A program made the translations under genes and the position numbers. Shown in pieces: positions 17,491 through 24,885 of a stretch of 64,000 nucleotides of DNA. Source of the stretch: JANQPX01 sp039197065 (lineage in GTDB: Bacteria > Pseudomonadota > Alphaproteobacteria > Geminicoccales > Geminicoccaceae); the NCBI GenBank assembly GCA_039197065.1, contig JBCCUL010000001.1:62001-126000 (forward strand), written 5' to 3'. The notes under the pieces are model-generated. The model was not told the origin of the DNA and searched no databases. It saw only the letters and a list, made by a program, of their open reading frames with translations. Numbering within the stretch: the stretch's first letter is position 1; each line of letters opens with the position of its first letter.

Positions 17491-18231
17491 ATGAACTATC
17501 GGCGGGTTTTCTATCATATCTCTTGTGGCTTGGCTTTCCTCGCGCTCATTGGTGCCAGCGGTTGCTCTCCAGAATTACTCGAGCGGCAGATTTTGCGGGC
17601 TGTCGAGCAGCGGCCGGCCGTTCATTTCAAAACCGAAGGTCGAGCGCTGCGGAATGCCGAGTTGAAGAGTGAGGAGAATATTCTGGGTCTGGTTGGAGAC
17701 TTCGTTGAGCTCAAAGATGGCACCTATGATGTCTCGCTGGACGCGCCGAATGATTACGAGTTGCATTTCTCCTTGCTGGTCGATGGAAATAGACTGAGCG
17801 TTCTTGAAAGCGATGCCCGGCCGGCCAATTGCAGCCCGGAACGTCGGGTCCGTTGGCCGCAGCCGAAGACTGCAAGGAGTGCGGACTACAACAATGTGAG
17901 GACCATAACGCTCGAAGATCCCATATTCGGACCACCGACAGGTGAACCGATAAGCTGCATCCAGCATTCCTGGCTTGGCTGCTCGAAAAGAAAGGTCATC
18001 CTGACGGCTGAGTCGGAGCCAAGAGGCGCCGAGATCTGGATTGACGGCAAGAAGCAGGACAATCAAACGAATAGGACGCTAAGTGTGCCCTATTGTGTCG
18101 ATGACAAGGTCAAATCCGTTCTTCTTCGTATGGAGAACAAAATCAACTGTGAGGAATCGGTCGATCTTTCGCCCGACGCACGTGTTACGATTGCTTGCGC
18201 CTTTCAAGATCCGATTCCCACCGGCAACTAA
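17491..18231 (+). CDS. putative lipoprotein with PEGA-like C-terminal domain
   Basis: A 246-aa protein. The signal peptide ends in the lipobox IGASGC, with the lipidated Cys near residue 25. The mature region is beta-rich and carries eight or so cysteines. The segment AESEPRGAEIWIDGKKQDNQ (about 173-192) resembles a PEGA domain, in which a short surface beta fold binds cell-surface polymers. ATG17491 follows GGAGG by 5 nt. It is in an operon with the upstream four-helix membrane protein. Function unknown. Confidence 0.65.
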   Translation: MNYRRVFYHISCGLAFLALIGASGCSPELLERQILRAVEQRPAVHFKTEGRALRNAELKSEENILGLVGDFVELKDGTYDVSLDAPNDYELHFSLLVDGNRLSVLESDARPANCSPERRVRWPQPKTARSADYNNVRTITLEDPIFGPPTGEPISCIQHSWLGCSKRKVILTAESEPRGAEIWIDGKKQDNQTNRTLSVPYCVDDKVKSVLLRMENKINCEESVDLSPDARVTIACAFQDPIPTGN

Positions 18232-18264
18232 AGCTTCGACATCGTAGACATGGCGACGGTTTGA

Positions 18265-18290
18265 GGCAGGCCATCATCGAAAGCCTGCCC
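18265..18290. terminator. hairpin between convergent genes
   Basis: GGCAGGC (18265-18271) pairs perfectly with GCCTGCC (18283-18289) around an 11-nt loop, flanked by TTTGA and CCAAAA, between the lipoprotein gene and the convergent DUF533 gene. It is plausible as a bidirectional terminator although the T-run is poor. Confidence 0.45.
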
Positions 18291-18313
18291 CAAAATCCGC
18301 CGCGATCGGCGTT

Positions 18314-19072
18314 TTAGGCGCCGCGCACCTCTAGGCTGTCGTGCAGCTGCTTCACCAGCGTGGCTGGCAGGCCAAGACGGGTGGCGAGCTGGTTCATGTA
18401 AGCTTGCTCGCCCGGAGTATCGACGTCGATGGCGAAGAGAGAGGCGGTGTAGACCTCGGTTGCCATATGCGGGCTGTCGACCTCGGCGGCGAGACCATCG
18501 ATGTCGACCGGCTTTCTGAGCTCGTCCTGGACGAACTGGCGCATTTCCTGATCAGCGCCGGAATCATTGAGCTTGCCGAGGATGCGTTCCTGCTCGCCGG
18601 CGTCGATCTGGCCGTCGGCTTTGGCGGCGCTCAGCATCGCGCGGATCATGACGAGAGCTCGGTCATTGTCGTCCTTTTGGCTTTCCACCTGGCCGGAGGC
18701 ATAGCGGGAAAGATCGAAGCCTGAGGCTGCAGCTTGGCCACCGCCTCCACCTGCCATCTGCGACATGGCCGCTTTCGCCAGGCTGCCGATCAATCCGCCT
18801 GCAAGGCCACCGCCGGCTGCACTGCCGCCGCCACCGCCGAGCAGAGAGCCTAGAACGCTGCCCAGGGCGCCGCCGCCCGATCCTGAGCTCGATCCGCCGC
18901 CCAGAACCTGGGACAGCACGCCGCCAAGCGCACCGCCTCCGCCACCACCGCCCAGCATTGAGCCGGCCATTTCCAACAGGGGATTGCTGCCGCCCGCCGC
19001 ACGTTCCAGCCGTTGCTGGCTTTTGCCCATGCCACTCTGCATCAACATGTCTAGAATAGCTTTAGCGTCCAT
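18314..19072 (-). CDS. DUF533 / TerB-like protein (YebE type)
   Basis: A 252-aa DUF533-family protein. The N-terminal part contains a long Gly/Ser-rich, glycine-zipper-like tract (about residues 38-112). The C-terminal half (about 135-250) is the helical TerB-like domain with ALVMIRAMLSAAKADGQIDAGEQERI, the acidic D-G-x-I-D metal-type pattern of TerB folds. DUF533 proteins are envelope-associated and of unknown role; in enterobacteria YebE is Cpx-regulated. It stands alone, convergent with the lipoprotein gene and divergent from the PepSY gene. Confidence 0.85.
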   Translation of the reverse strand: MDAKAILDMLMQSGMGKSQQRLERAAGGSNPLLEMAGSMLGGGGGGGALGGVLSQVLGGGSSSGSGGGALGSVLGSLLGGGGGSAAGGGLAGGLIGSLAKAAMSQMAGGGGGQAAASGFDLSRYASGQVESQKDDNDRALVMIRAMLSAAKADGQIDAGEQERILGKLNDSGADQEMRQFVQDELRKPVDIDGLAAEVDSPHMATEVYTASLFAIDVDTPGEQAYMNQLATRLGLPATLVKQLHDSLEVRGA

Positions 19073-19277
19073 GACCCCATCCTCATTAAGATTTGTTTCG
19101 CTTCGTCAAACAGTAGTTGCATACGCGCGCCTGTGGAACCATCTGATGGCCAGCATTGTCATCTTTTCCCCGAGAACGAGCGCCGCAAGATCAACCCCCT
19201 CCGATACTGCCGGGCACCTGAAAGTCCACTGGTCAAGCTGAGCCCGGCTTGCGGGACTTGATCCTTAAGGCCGGGTG

Positions 19278-19293
19278 GTTCAGGTTTCGTTCA
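19278..19293 (+). promoter_or_regulatory. PhoP-box-like direct repeat upstream of PepSY gene
   Basis: GTTCA-N6-GTTCA (19278-19282 and 19289-19293), an 11-bp-period tandem repeat typical of OmpR/PhoP-family response-regulator sites, 26 bp upstream of the PepSY start with a possible -10 (ACTAAA, 19304-19309). The same half-sites and spacing recur at 21767-21782, after the kinase gene. Confidence 0.65.
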
Positions 19294-19318
19294 TTGCGAG
19301 CCCACTAAAAGAAGCGTC

Positions 19319-19660
19319 ATGAAGGTCCTCGTAACACTTATATGCCTGGCCGTCGGCAGCGCCGCGGCTGGCGACGTTCGCGCCGCCGACGGGTTCAAAC
19401 TGCCTGGATTCGGCCAATTCGGCATAGCGCCCGCACCCTCGAAACTGATCGACGATCAGCCGAGAGCGGCGGAGCGGGTTAAACCGCTCGAAGCTGTGCT
19501 GGATACGATCAGGCGACGGCTGCCGGGGCGTGCGCTCGGCGCCCGACTTGTGCAATGGCAGGGGCGCGAGGCCTATGAAATCAGGTGGATCGGCGAGAAC
19601 GGCAAGGTTCACGACATTACCGCCGATGCGGTCAGCGGCGACATTCTCGACGAACGCTAA
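19319..19660 (+). CDS. small periplasmic PepSY-domain protein
   Basis: A 113-aa protein with a cleavable signal peptide (residues 1 to about 23, VGSAAAGDVRAA) and a C-terminal PepSY-like domain (about 55-113: the GARLVQWQGREAYEIRW and ITADAVSGDIL strands). It precedes a response regulator and sensor kinase by 68 bp. Small PepSY or FeuN-type periplasmic proteins next to such kinases restrain or tune the sensor; in Sinorhizobium, feuN-feuP-feuQ has this order. The promoter carries a GTTCA direct repeat, so the regulator probably controls it. The FeuN analogy rests on gene order and size. Confidence 0.75.
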   Translation: MKVLVTLICLAVGSAAAGDVRAADGFKLPGFGQFGIAPAPSKLIDDQPRAAERVKPLEAVLDTIRRRLPGRALGARLVQWQGREAYEIRWIGENGKVHDITADAVSGDILDER

Positions 19661-19728
19661 GCCATGCGATGGCTTCGTTGACTTAGTTGATCGCTAGGCA
19701 TCGGGATTCGTTTAAAGAAAGGCGAAGG

Positions 19729-20400
19729 ATGAGAGTCCTATTGGTGGAAGATGAAGAGGATCTGGCGCGGCAGCTTCAGGAGAGCCTCGTCGATGCAGGC
19801 TATGCCGTGGATGTCGCTCATGACGGTGAAGAAGGGCATTATCTCGGCGAGCAGGAGCCCTATGACGCCATCGTGCTCGATCTCGGACTGCCGATCATGG
19901 ATGGGATTACCGTCTTGGAGCGCTGGCGGCGCGACGGCCTGACGACGCCGGTGCTGATCCTAACCGCGCGCGATCGCTGGAGTGAGAAGGTCGCAGGCTT
20001 CGATGCCGGTGCGGACGACTATGTGGCCAAGCCGTTCCACATGGAGGAGGTGCTGGCGCGGCTGCGGGCGCTGGTGCGCCGTGCGGCAGGCCATGCATCC
20101 GCGGAGATGACCTGTGGACCGGTCCATCTGGACACGCGCTCGGCCAAGGTTTCGGTGGACGGCCAGCCGATCAAGCTGACCGCGCAGGAATACCGCCTGC
20201 TCGCCTATCTCATGCATCACAAGGACAAGATCGTCTCGCGCACCGAGCTGACCGAACATCTCTATGACCAGGATTTCGATCGCGACAGCAACACGATCGA
20301 GGTGTTCGTCGGGCGTCTTCGAAAGAAGCTCGGCGTCGATGTGATCCAGACGGCGCGCGGGCTCGGCTATCGCCTGGCACCGCCGGGGGGCGCCGATTAA
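19729..20400 (+). CDS. OmpR/PhoP-family response regulator
   Basis: A 223-aa two-component regulator. The receiver domain (1 to about 115) has acidic pocket E7-D8-E9, phospho-acceptor D51 (VLDLGLP), T (LTARDRW) and K (VAKPF). The C-terminal winged-helix DNA-binding domain ends in TARGLGYRL. ATG19729 is preferred to the upstream ATG because it begins directly at MRVLLVEDEE. The stop codon overlaps the probable start of the kinase gene. Two GTTCA direct-repeat boxes flanking this locus are the obvious candidate operators. Confidence 0.93.
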   Translation: MRVLLVEDEEDLARQLQESLVDAGYAVDVAHDGEEGHYLGEQEPYDAIVLDLGLPIMDGITVLERWRRDGLTTPVLILTARDRWSEKVAGFDAGADDYVAKPFHMEEVLARLRALVRRAAGHASAEMTCGPVHLDTRSAKVSVDGQPIKLTAQEYRLLAYLMHHKDKIVSRTELTEHLYDQDFDRDSNTIEVFVGRLRKKLGVDVIQTARGLGYRLAPPGGAD

Positions 20401-20452
20401 GTCTCTCGCATCCCGTCTCGTCGTCAGTGCGGCGATCTGGTGTGCGCTTCTG

Positions 20453-21742
20453 TTGAGCGCAAGCGGCTTTGCGCTGTCCGCACTCTTCGGTGATGCCGTC
20501 AGAAACAGCTTTGACGCCAGGCTCGCCGTCCTTCTTGAGGGCGTGGTCGCCGGCACCACCGTCGGCGACAATGGGCGCCTCGATCTGAGCCTGCAGCTCG
20601 GCGAGCCGCGTTTCGATCAGCCGTTTTCCGGCTGGTACTGGCAGATCAGCGATGGCGAGCAGCCGGTGCGCCGTTCCTCCTCGCTTTGGGCGCAGGCGCT
20701 CGTTCTCCCCCATCCCGAAAACGAGGAGGTGGTGCTGGGCGAGCTGCCGGGCCCCGATGGTCAGACGCTGCGCGTGCTGATAAGGCCCATTCTCCTGCCG
20801 GGCCGGGATGAGCGCTACTGGTATGCGGTGGCGGGCGATGCAAGCGAGCTTCGGGGGCCGAAAAACCGTTTCGATCAGCTGCTTGCGCTCACGCTTGCTA
20901 TGCTGTTTGCGGGCGTGCTGGCTGCAATCTTGATCCAGGTCCGGTTCGGCCTGCAGCCGCTTTTCCGTATCCAGAAGGCGTTAAGCGCCATCCGATCCGG
21001 TGAGAGCAGGCGGCTCGAGGGCGCTTATCCCAGCGAGATCCAGCCGCTTGCCAGCGAACTGAATGCGCTGATCGACCATAGCGAAACCCTGATCGAGCGC
21101 GCCCAGACCCATGTCGGCAATCTGGCCCACGGCCTGAAAACGCCGCTTTCCGTTCTGGCCAACGAGGTGCGCGGCAAGGAGACACCGTTTAGCGATTTGG
21201 TCGACCGGCAGACCACATTGATGCGCCAGCAGGTCGAGCACCATCTCGGCCGGGCGCGGGCGGCGGCGACCAGCACAATCCTCGGCGCTCGCTGTGATGT
21301 CGCCCCGGTGCTCGAGGATATGAGACGGACATTGGAGCGGATCCATAGCGAGCGCGACATCAAGATCACGGTCGATTGCCCGGATAACCTCGTTTTTCGA
21401 GGCGCGCGCCACGATCTCGAGGAGATGCTCGGCAATCTCATGGATAATGCCGCCAAATGGGCGAGATCTGCCGTGCATGTCCGTGCAAGGCGTGGGGACG
21501 ACAAGCTTGACCTGACGATCGAGGATGACGGCGATGGCCTTTTGCCTTCGCAGCGGGAAGAGGTGCTGAAGCGTGGCCGCAGGCTAGACGAATCCGTGCC
21601 GGGCACCGGGCTTGGTCTTTCCATCGTCGTCGATCTTGCCAGTCTCTATGGCGGCAAGTTCGAGCTTGGTGATGCCGAACTCGGCGGCCTCTCCGCAAGG
21701 CTGCATTTACCCGCCGCCGAGAAGAGTCTGGCGAAGGCGTAA
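20453..21742 (+). CDS. sensor histidine kinase (PhoQ/FeuQ-like)
   Basis: A membrane sensor kinase partner of the preceding regulator. It has a periplasmic sensor region, a second transmembrane helix (LLALTLAMLFAGVLAAILI), HAMP-like linker, H-box NLAHGLKTPLSVLANE, N-box NLMDNAAKW, and G-boxes (DDGDGL, GTGLGLSIV). TTG20453 is the first conventional start, but it cuts the first membrane helix. The frame is open back to AUU20396, reading KSLASRLVVSAAIWCALLL. It overlaps the regulator stop and lies 6 nt after a run of G. The longer 448-aa form is biologically better. Confidence 0.92.
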   Translation: MSASGFALSALFGDAVRNSFDARLAVLLEGVVAGTTVGDNGRLDLSLQLGEPRFDQPFSGWYWQISDGEQPVRRSSSLWAQALVLPHPENEEVVLGELPGPDGQTLRVLIRPILLPGRDERYWYAVAGDASELRGPKNRFDQLLALTLAMLFAGVLAAILIQVRFGLQPLFRIQKALSAIRSGESRRLEGAYPSEIQPLASELNALIDHSETLIERAQTHVGNLAHGLKTPLSVLANEVRGKETPFSDLVDRQTTLMRQQVEHHLGRARAAATSTILGARCDVAPVLEDMRRTLERIHSERDIKITVDCPDNLVFRGARHDLEEMLGNLMDNAAKWARSAVHVRARRGDDKLDLTIEDDGDGLLPSQREEVLKRGRRLDESVPGTGLGLSIVVDLASLYGGKFELGDAELGGLSARLHLPAAEKSLAKA

Positions 21743-21766
21743 AGATGAACGGCAGATAAATGCCGG

Positions 21767-21782
21767 GTTCAGAAAAGGTTCA
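21767..21782 (+). promoter_or_regulatory. PhoP-box-like direct repeat downstream of kinase gene
   Basis: GTTCA-N6-GTTCA with the same 11-bp period as the box at 19278-19293. A possible -10 (TAACCT, 21795-21800) follows, then a 21-codon ORF and a strong terminator. This suggests the regulator drives a short transcript of about 170-200 nt. Confidence 0.6.
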
Positions 21783-21799
21783 ATCCAGCCCCGCTAACC

Positions 21800-22001
21800 T
21801 CCTACTCATGATCAGCGGCGTCCAGGAGATCGAGGTCATGAAACCGCTTCTCCCCCGTAGCGCCGGTCGCCCGGCCGGCATGGCGTCGATCCGGAGCCGC
21901 TGATCGAGAAGGCTGACTGAGTGAAGCCCTGTCGTCCTTCTGCATGCTTTCTACCCCACCCCTAGACTTAGGGCCCGGCCTCCGCGCCGGGCCCCTTTTT
22001 T
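21800..22001 (+). ncRNA. candidate regulated short transcript (sRNA or small mRNA)
   Basis: A compact unit after the kinase gene: regulator box (21767-21782), putative -10 (21795-21800), about 170 nt of GC-rich sequence with a tiny ORF at 21838-21903 (GAGG just before its ATG; 21 residues, basic, MKPLLPRSAGRPAGMASIRS...), and an intrinsic terminator ending at 22001. It could be a small RNA, a micropeptide mRNA or both. No match to a named RNA family is recognised. Confidence 0.45.
21971..22001 (+). terminator. strong intrinsic terminator
   Basis: GGGCCCGGC (21971-21979) and GCCGGGCCC (21986-21994) form a perfect 9-bp GC stem with a 6-nt loop, followed by CTTTTTT. It is the best intrinsic terminator in the window and lies directly before a copy of the family 2 repeat. 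Confidence 0.9.
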
Positions 22002-22060
22002 GTGGCGTGGTCACGGCATTGACTTTTGGCCGTCATCGCCTGGATCGAGGGTATGCGGCC
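22002..22060 (+). repeat. dyad-core element, family 2, copy H (short form)
   Basis: Core TGGCGTGGTCA at 22003-22013, then CATTGACTT, then tail GGGTATGCGGCC at 22049-22060; the core-tail gap is 35 nt. It starts immediately after the terminator at 21971-22001. Confidence 0.75.
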
Positions 22061-22156
22061 AGGTTTTCGGCGTCTGAAGATCAAGCGAAGAGGCACGCTC
22101 GAGAGTTTCCACAGCGAAGCCCGGTCAGATTGGTTCACATGGATGGCGTTCAGATT

Positions 22157-22304
22157 CACCTTTTCTTAACAGCTTCTCTTAACAATGCGGCTCTGGTCCA
22201 TGCGATCCTCGGAATCCGCACGCCCGCCTGGAAGTTGGGGCGAGGCTCGGACACCCAGGATCGCATGGACCAGAAAATGCAAGCTAAGCAAAAAAGGTTA
22301 AGGA
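22157..22304. repeat. nested palindromic element, family 1, copy 2
   Basis: Inner arms 22195-22218 and 22248-22271 pair with three mismatches. Outer CTTAAC motifs (22164-22181) face GGTTAAGG (22296-22303). It lies between family 2 copies H and C in the 710-bp gap between the kinase and cinA-type genes. Confidence 0.8.
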
Positions 22305-22380
22305 TCCCCGAAGGGGCATCTATCGGCAATCAGCCTATCAGGGCTGAACCAATCTGATTTGACGACGCTATCCAGAAGTC

Positions 22381-22455
22381 TGCCGGCATACCGTCCAAAT
22401 CCAGCCACGTTTCCTGACAGCCTTCGAAAACACAATGATGTGGCCACGCCACCTA
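22381..22455 (-). repeat. dyad-core element, family 2, copy C (long form)
   Basis: On the minus strand: CTAG, core TGGCGTGGCCA (22451-22441), CATCATTG, TTTTCGAAGGC, tail GGTATGCCGGC (22392-22382). The CTAG supplies the TAG stop of the cinA-type gene. Confidence 0.75.
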
Positions 22456-23214
22456 GGTGCGGGCGGGGCCGTCGATGGTGCGGGCGCCGAGGTCGGTGAC
22501 GGTGGCGAGCAGGGTTTCTGCGGCCTGATCGATCTGGGCCTGGTCCGTACCACGAAAGACGATGGTCGATCCCGGCCCGGAGGTGCTGCCGAAGAAGGGG
22601 TAGCTGCCGATGTCCAGTTCGGCATGGTCGTCCTGCAGTTTCCGGAGATGCAGCGCCAGTTCGCCTTCGGGCATGAAGACGGTGACCGAGCGGGAGATGA
22701 TGATCGGGCCGCCCTTCAGGGTGGGGATGATGTTATCCAGCATGGCCTGCATGATCTTGGGCACGCCTGCAAGGACATGGACGTTTTCGACGCGAAAGCC
22801 GGGTGCGATGCTGACGGGATTGTCGATGAGGACAGCGCCTTCCGGCATATCCGCCATGGAGAGGCGCGCCTCGTTCACCTTCTCCGGCGGATAATAGTCA
22901 AGCAGGCGCTTTTCGGCCTCTGCGTTGCGACCGAAGGAGCGACCGAACGCCTTCGCGACGGCGGCGGCCGTGATGTCGTCATGGGTCGGTCCGATGCCGC
23001 CAGTGGTGAACACGTAATCATGTTTGGCGCGGCATGTATTGACCGCATCCACGATTTCCGCCTCGTCGTCCGAAACGACCCGCGCCTCGGCAAGGCGCAC
23101 GCCGATTTCGCCAAGCGCCTTGGCAAGATGGGGAAGATTGGCGTCGACCGTGCGGCCGGAGAGGATCTCGTTGCCGATGATGATCAGACAGGCGGTAACC
23201 GACTTTTCCGACAT
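22453..23214 (-). CDS. competence/damage-inducible CinA-type molybdopterin-binding protein
   Basis: A 253-aa protein with the MoCF_biosynth (CinA N-terminal) domain: IIGNEILSGRTVDAN near the start and TTGGIGPTHDD around residue 70. It lacks the C-terminal NMN deamidase domain of full CinA, so it is the short single-domain form common in alphaproteobacteria, sometimes linked to nucleotide pyrophosphatase activity. ATG23214 begins at MSEKSVTACL; the upstream ATG23250 has no obvious advantage. The TAG stop is embedded in a family 2 repeat. Divergent from sfsA. Confidence 0.88.
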   Translation of the reverse strand: MSEKSVTACLIIIGNEILSGRTVDANLPHLAKALGEIGVRLAEARVVSDDEAEIVDAVNTCRAKHDYVFTTGGIGPTHDDITAAAVAKAFGRSFGRNAEAEKRLLDYYPPEKVNEARLSMADMPEGAVLIDNPVSIAPGFRVENVHVLAGVPKIMQAMLDNIIPTLKGGPIIISRSVTVFMPEGELALHLRKLQDDHAELDIGSYPFFGSTSGPGSTIVFRGTDQAQIDQAAETLLATVTDLGARTIDGPART

Positions 23215-23347
23215 AACGCTCTTCAAACCCTTCAAGTTTCTCAAACCCATTCGAGCCTAGCGCAAAAGCCGCCACCAGACGACGTCAAGTCAACGCTGCA
23301 GGCAGCACCTGCATTGTGGCGGGGGCAGGGTTCGGCTAGGTTGCGGC

Positions 23348-24046
23348 ATGAATTGGCCAAGCCCCTTGATCAAAGGACGCCTCATCAAGCGCTACAAGCG
23401 CTTTCTCGCCGATGTCGTTCTCGAAGACGGCGAGGAGACGACGGTGCACTGCCCCAATCCCGGGCGGATGCTCGGTCTTGATCATCCGGATGAGACGGTC
23501 TGGCTGTCGCGCTCGAAGAACCGGGCGCGAAAACTGCCGCTGACGCTTGAGCTTGTCGAAGTGGATGATGGCTTGGTGGGCATCAACACGATGCATCCCA
23601 ACCGGCTGGTGGAGGAGGCGATTCGCGCTGACCGGATCCCGGAACTCGCCGGCTATCAGCATATCCGGCGCGAGGTCGCCTATGATGACGGCTGCAGGAT
23701 CGATCTCCTGCTTGAAGGAGACGACCGGCCGCCCTGTTACGTCGAGGTCAAGAACGTTCACCTCAAGCGTGACGGCGAGGCCGAGTTCCCGGACTGCGTC
23801 ACCGAGCGCGGCGCTAAGCATCTGGGCGCTCTCAAACGACAGGTGGCCTCTGGTGCGCGCGCCGTGATGGCTTATGTAGTACAGAGGATGGATTGCAGCG
23901 CGTTTTCGCTGGCTGAGGACATCGATCCGGCCTATGCGGCCGCTTTCGACGACGCGCTGAAAGGCGGGGTGGAAGCCCTCTGTTATGATTGTTCGATCGG
24001 CCGCGACGAAATAGTTCTGGCGTCGCCGCTGCCGATTGTTATGTAA
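23348..24046 (+). CDS. sfsA: SfsA family protein (sugar fermentation stimulation homolog)
   Basis: A 232-aa SfsA-family protein of normal length. The family has an OB-like N-terminal part (LIKRYKRFLADVVLEDGEETTVHCPNPGRM) and a PD-(D/E)XK nuclease-like core, in which RIDLLLEG, YVEVKNVHL and FPDCVTERGAKHL are visible. It binds nucleic acid; the cellular role is unsettled. It starts a same-strand run sfsA-map-radC with 17-bp and overlapping junctions, so it is probably one operon. Confidence 0.93.
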   Translation: MNWPSPLIKGRLIKRYKRFLADVVLEDGEETTVHCPNPGRMLGLDHPDETVWLSRSKNRARKLPLTLELVEVDDGLVGINTMHPNRLVEEAIRADRIPELAGYQHIRREVAYDDGCRIDLLLEGDDRPPCYVEVKNVHLKRDGEAEFPDCVTERGAKHLGALKRQVASGARAVMAYVVQRMDCSAFSLAEDIDPAYAAAFDDALKGGVEALCYDCSIGRDEIVLASPLPIVM

Positions 24047-24063
24047 CTTATGGTTGAAATGAG

Positions 24064-24885
24064 ATGCAAGATCAGGCGCAGATGAGAGCTCAACCCGACA
24101 GAAGCGGACAAATCCCGATCCACGGTGCGGTGGCCTTCGAAGGCATGCGTCGTGCCGGCCGTCTGGCCGCGGAGACGCTTGATATGATAGGCGAGTATGT
24201 GCGTCCCAGCATTGCGACCGAGGAGCTCGATCGCATCTGCCACGCGTTCGTTCTGGACCATGGAGCAACGCCGGCGCCGCTCAACTATCGCGGTTATCCC
24301 AAGGCAACCTGCATTTCGCTGAACGAGGTCGTCTGCCACGGGATTCCGGGCGGCACCAAGCTTACGCGGCGCGACATCCTGAACATCGACGTGACCGTGA
24401 TCCTCGATGGCTGGTATGGCGACAGCAGTCGGATGTATTTCGCCGACGAGCCTGTCACACAGCGGATCGATCTTTGCAAGACAACCTTCGAGGCCCTTTG
24501 GAAGGGTATCGATGCGGTGCGTCCCGGCGCCACGCTTGGCGATCTCGGTTACGCCATCCAAAGCTTCGTGGAACCGAAAGGCTATTCGGTCGTGCGCGAC
24601 TATTGCGGCCATGGCATTGGCCAGGTCTTTCACGATGCGCCGAGTATCCTGCATTACGGCAATCCGGGGACCGGGACCGTCTTGAAGCCCGGCATGCTGT
24701 TCACCATCGAGCCGATGGTCAATATCGGCACTTATGAGTGTAAGCTGAACAAGCGGGATGGTTGGACCGTCACCACCAGGGACGGCAAGGCGTCGGCGCA
24801 GTTCGAGCATACCATCGGCGTGACCGAAGATGGCTGCGAGGTGTTCACGCTGTCGCCTGCCGGAGCTCATCATCCTCCATGGTAG
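24064..24885 (+). CDS. map: type I methionine aminopeptidase
   Basis: A 273-aa type I MetAP that removes the initiator methionine from nascent proteins. All metal ligands are visible: the two Asp in NIDVTVILDGWYGDSSRM, His in GHGIGQVFHDAP, Glu in FTIEPMV, and the last Glu in QFEHTIGVTEDG. It follows sfsA by 17 bp, and its last codons overlap the radC start by 7 bp (ATGGTAG), giving translational coupling. The clustering sfsA-map-radC is common in alphaproteobacteria. Confidence 0.95.
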   Translation: MQDQAQMRAQPDRSGQIPIHGAVAFEGMRRAGRLAAETLDMIGEYVRPSIATEELDRICHAFVLDHGATPAPLNYRGYPKATCISLNEVVCHGIPGGTKLTRRDILNIDVTVILDGWYGDSSRMYFADEPVTQRIDLCKTTFEALWKGIDAVRPGATLGDLGYAIQSFVEPKGYSVVRDYCGHGIGQVFHDAPSILHYGNPGTGTVLKPGMLFTIEPMVNIGTYECKLNKRDGWTVTTRDGKASAQFEHTIGVTEDGCEVFTLSPAGAHHPPW

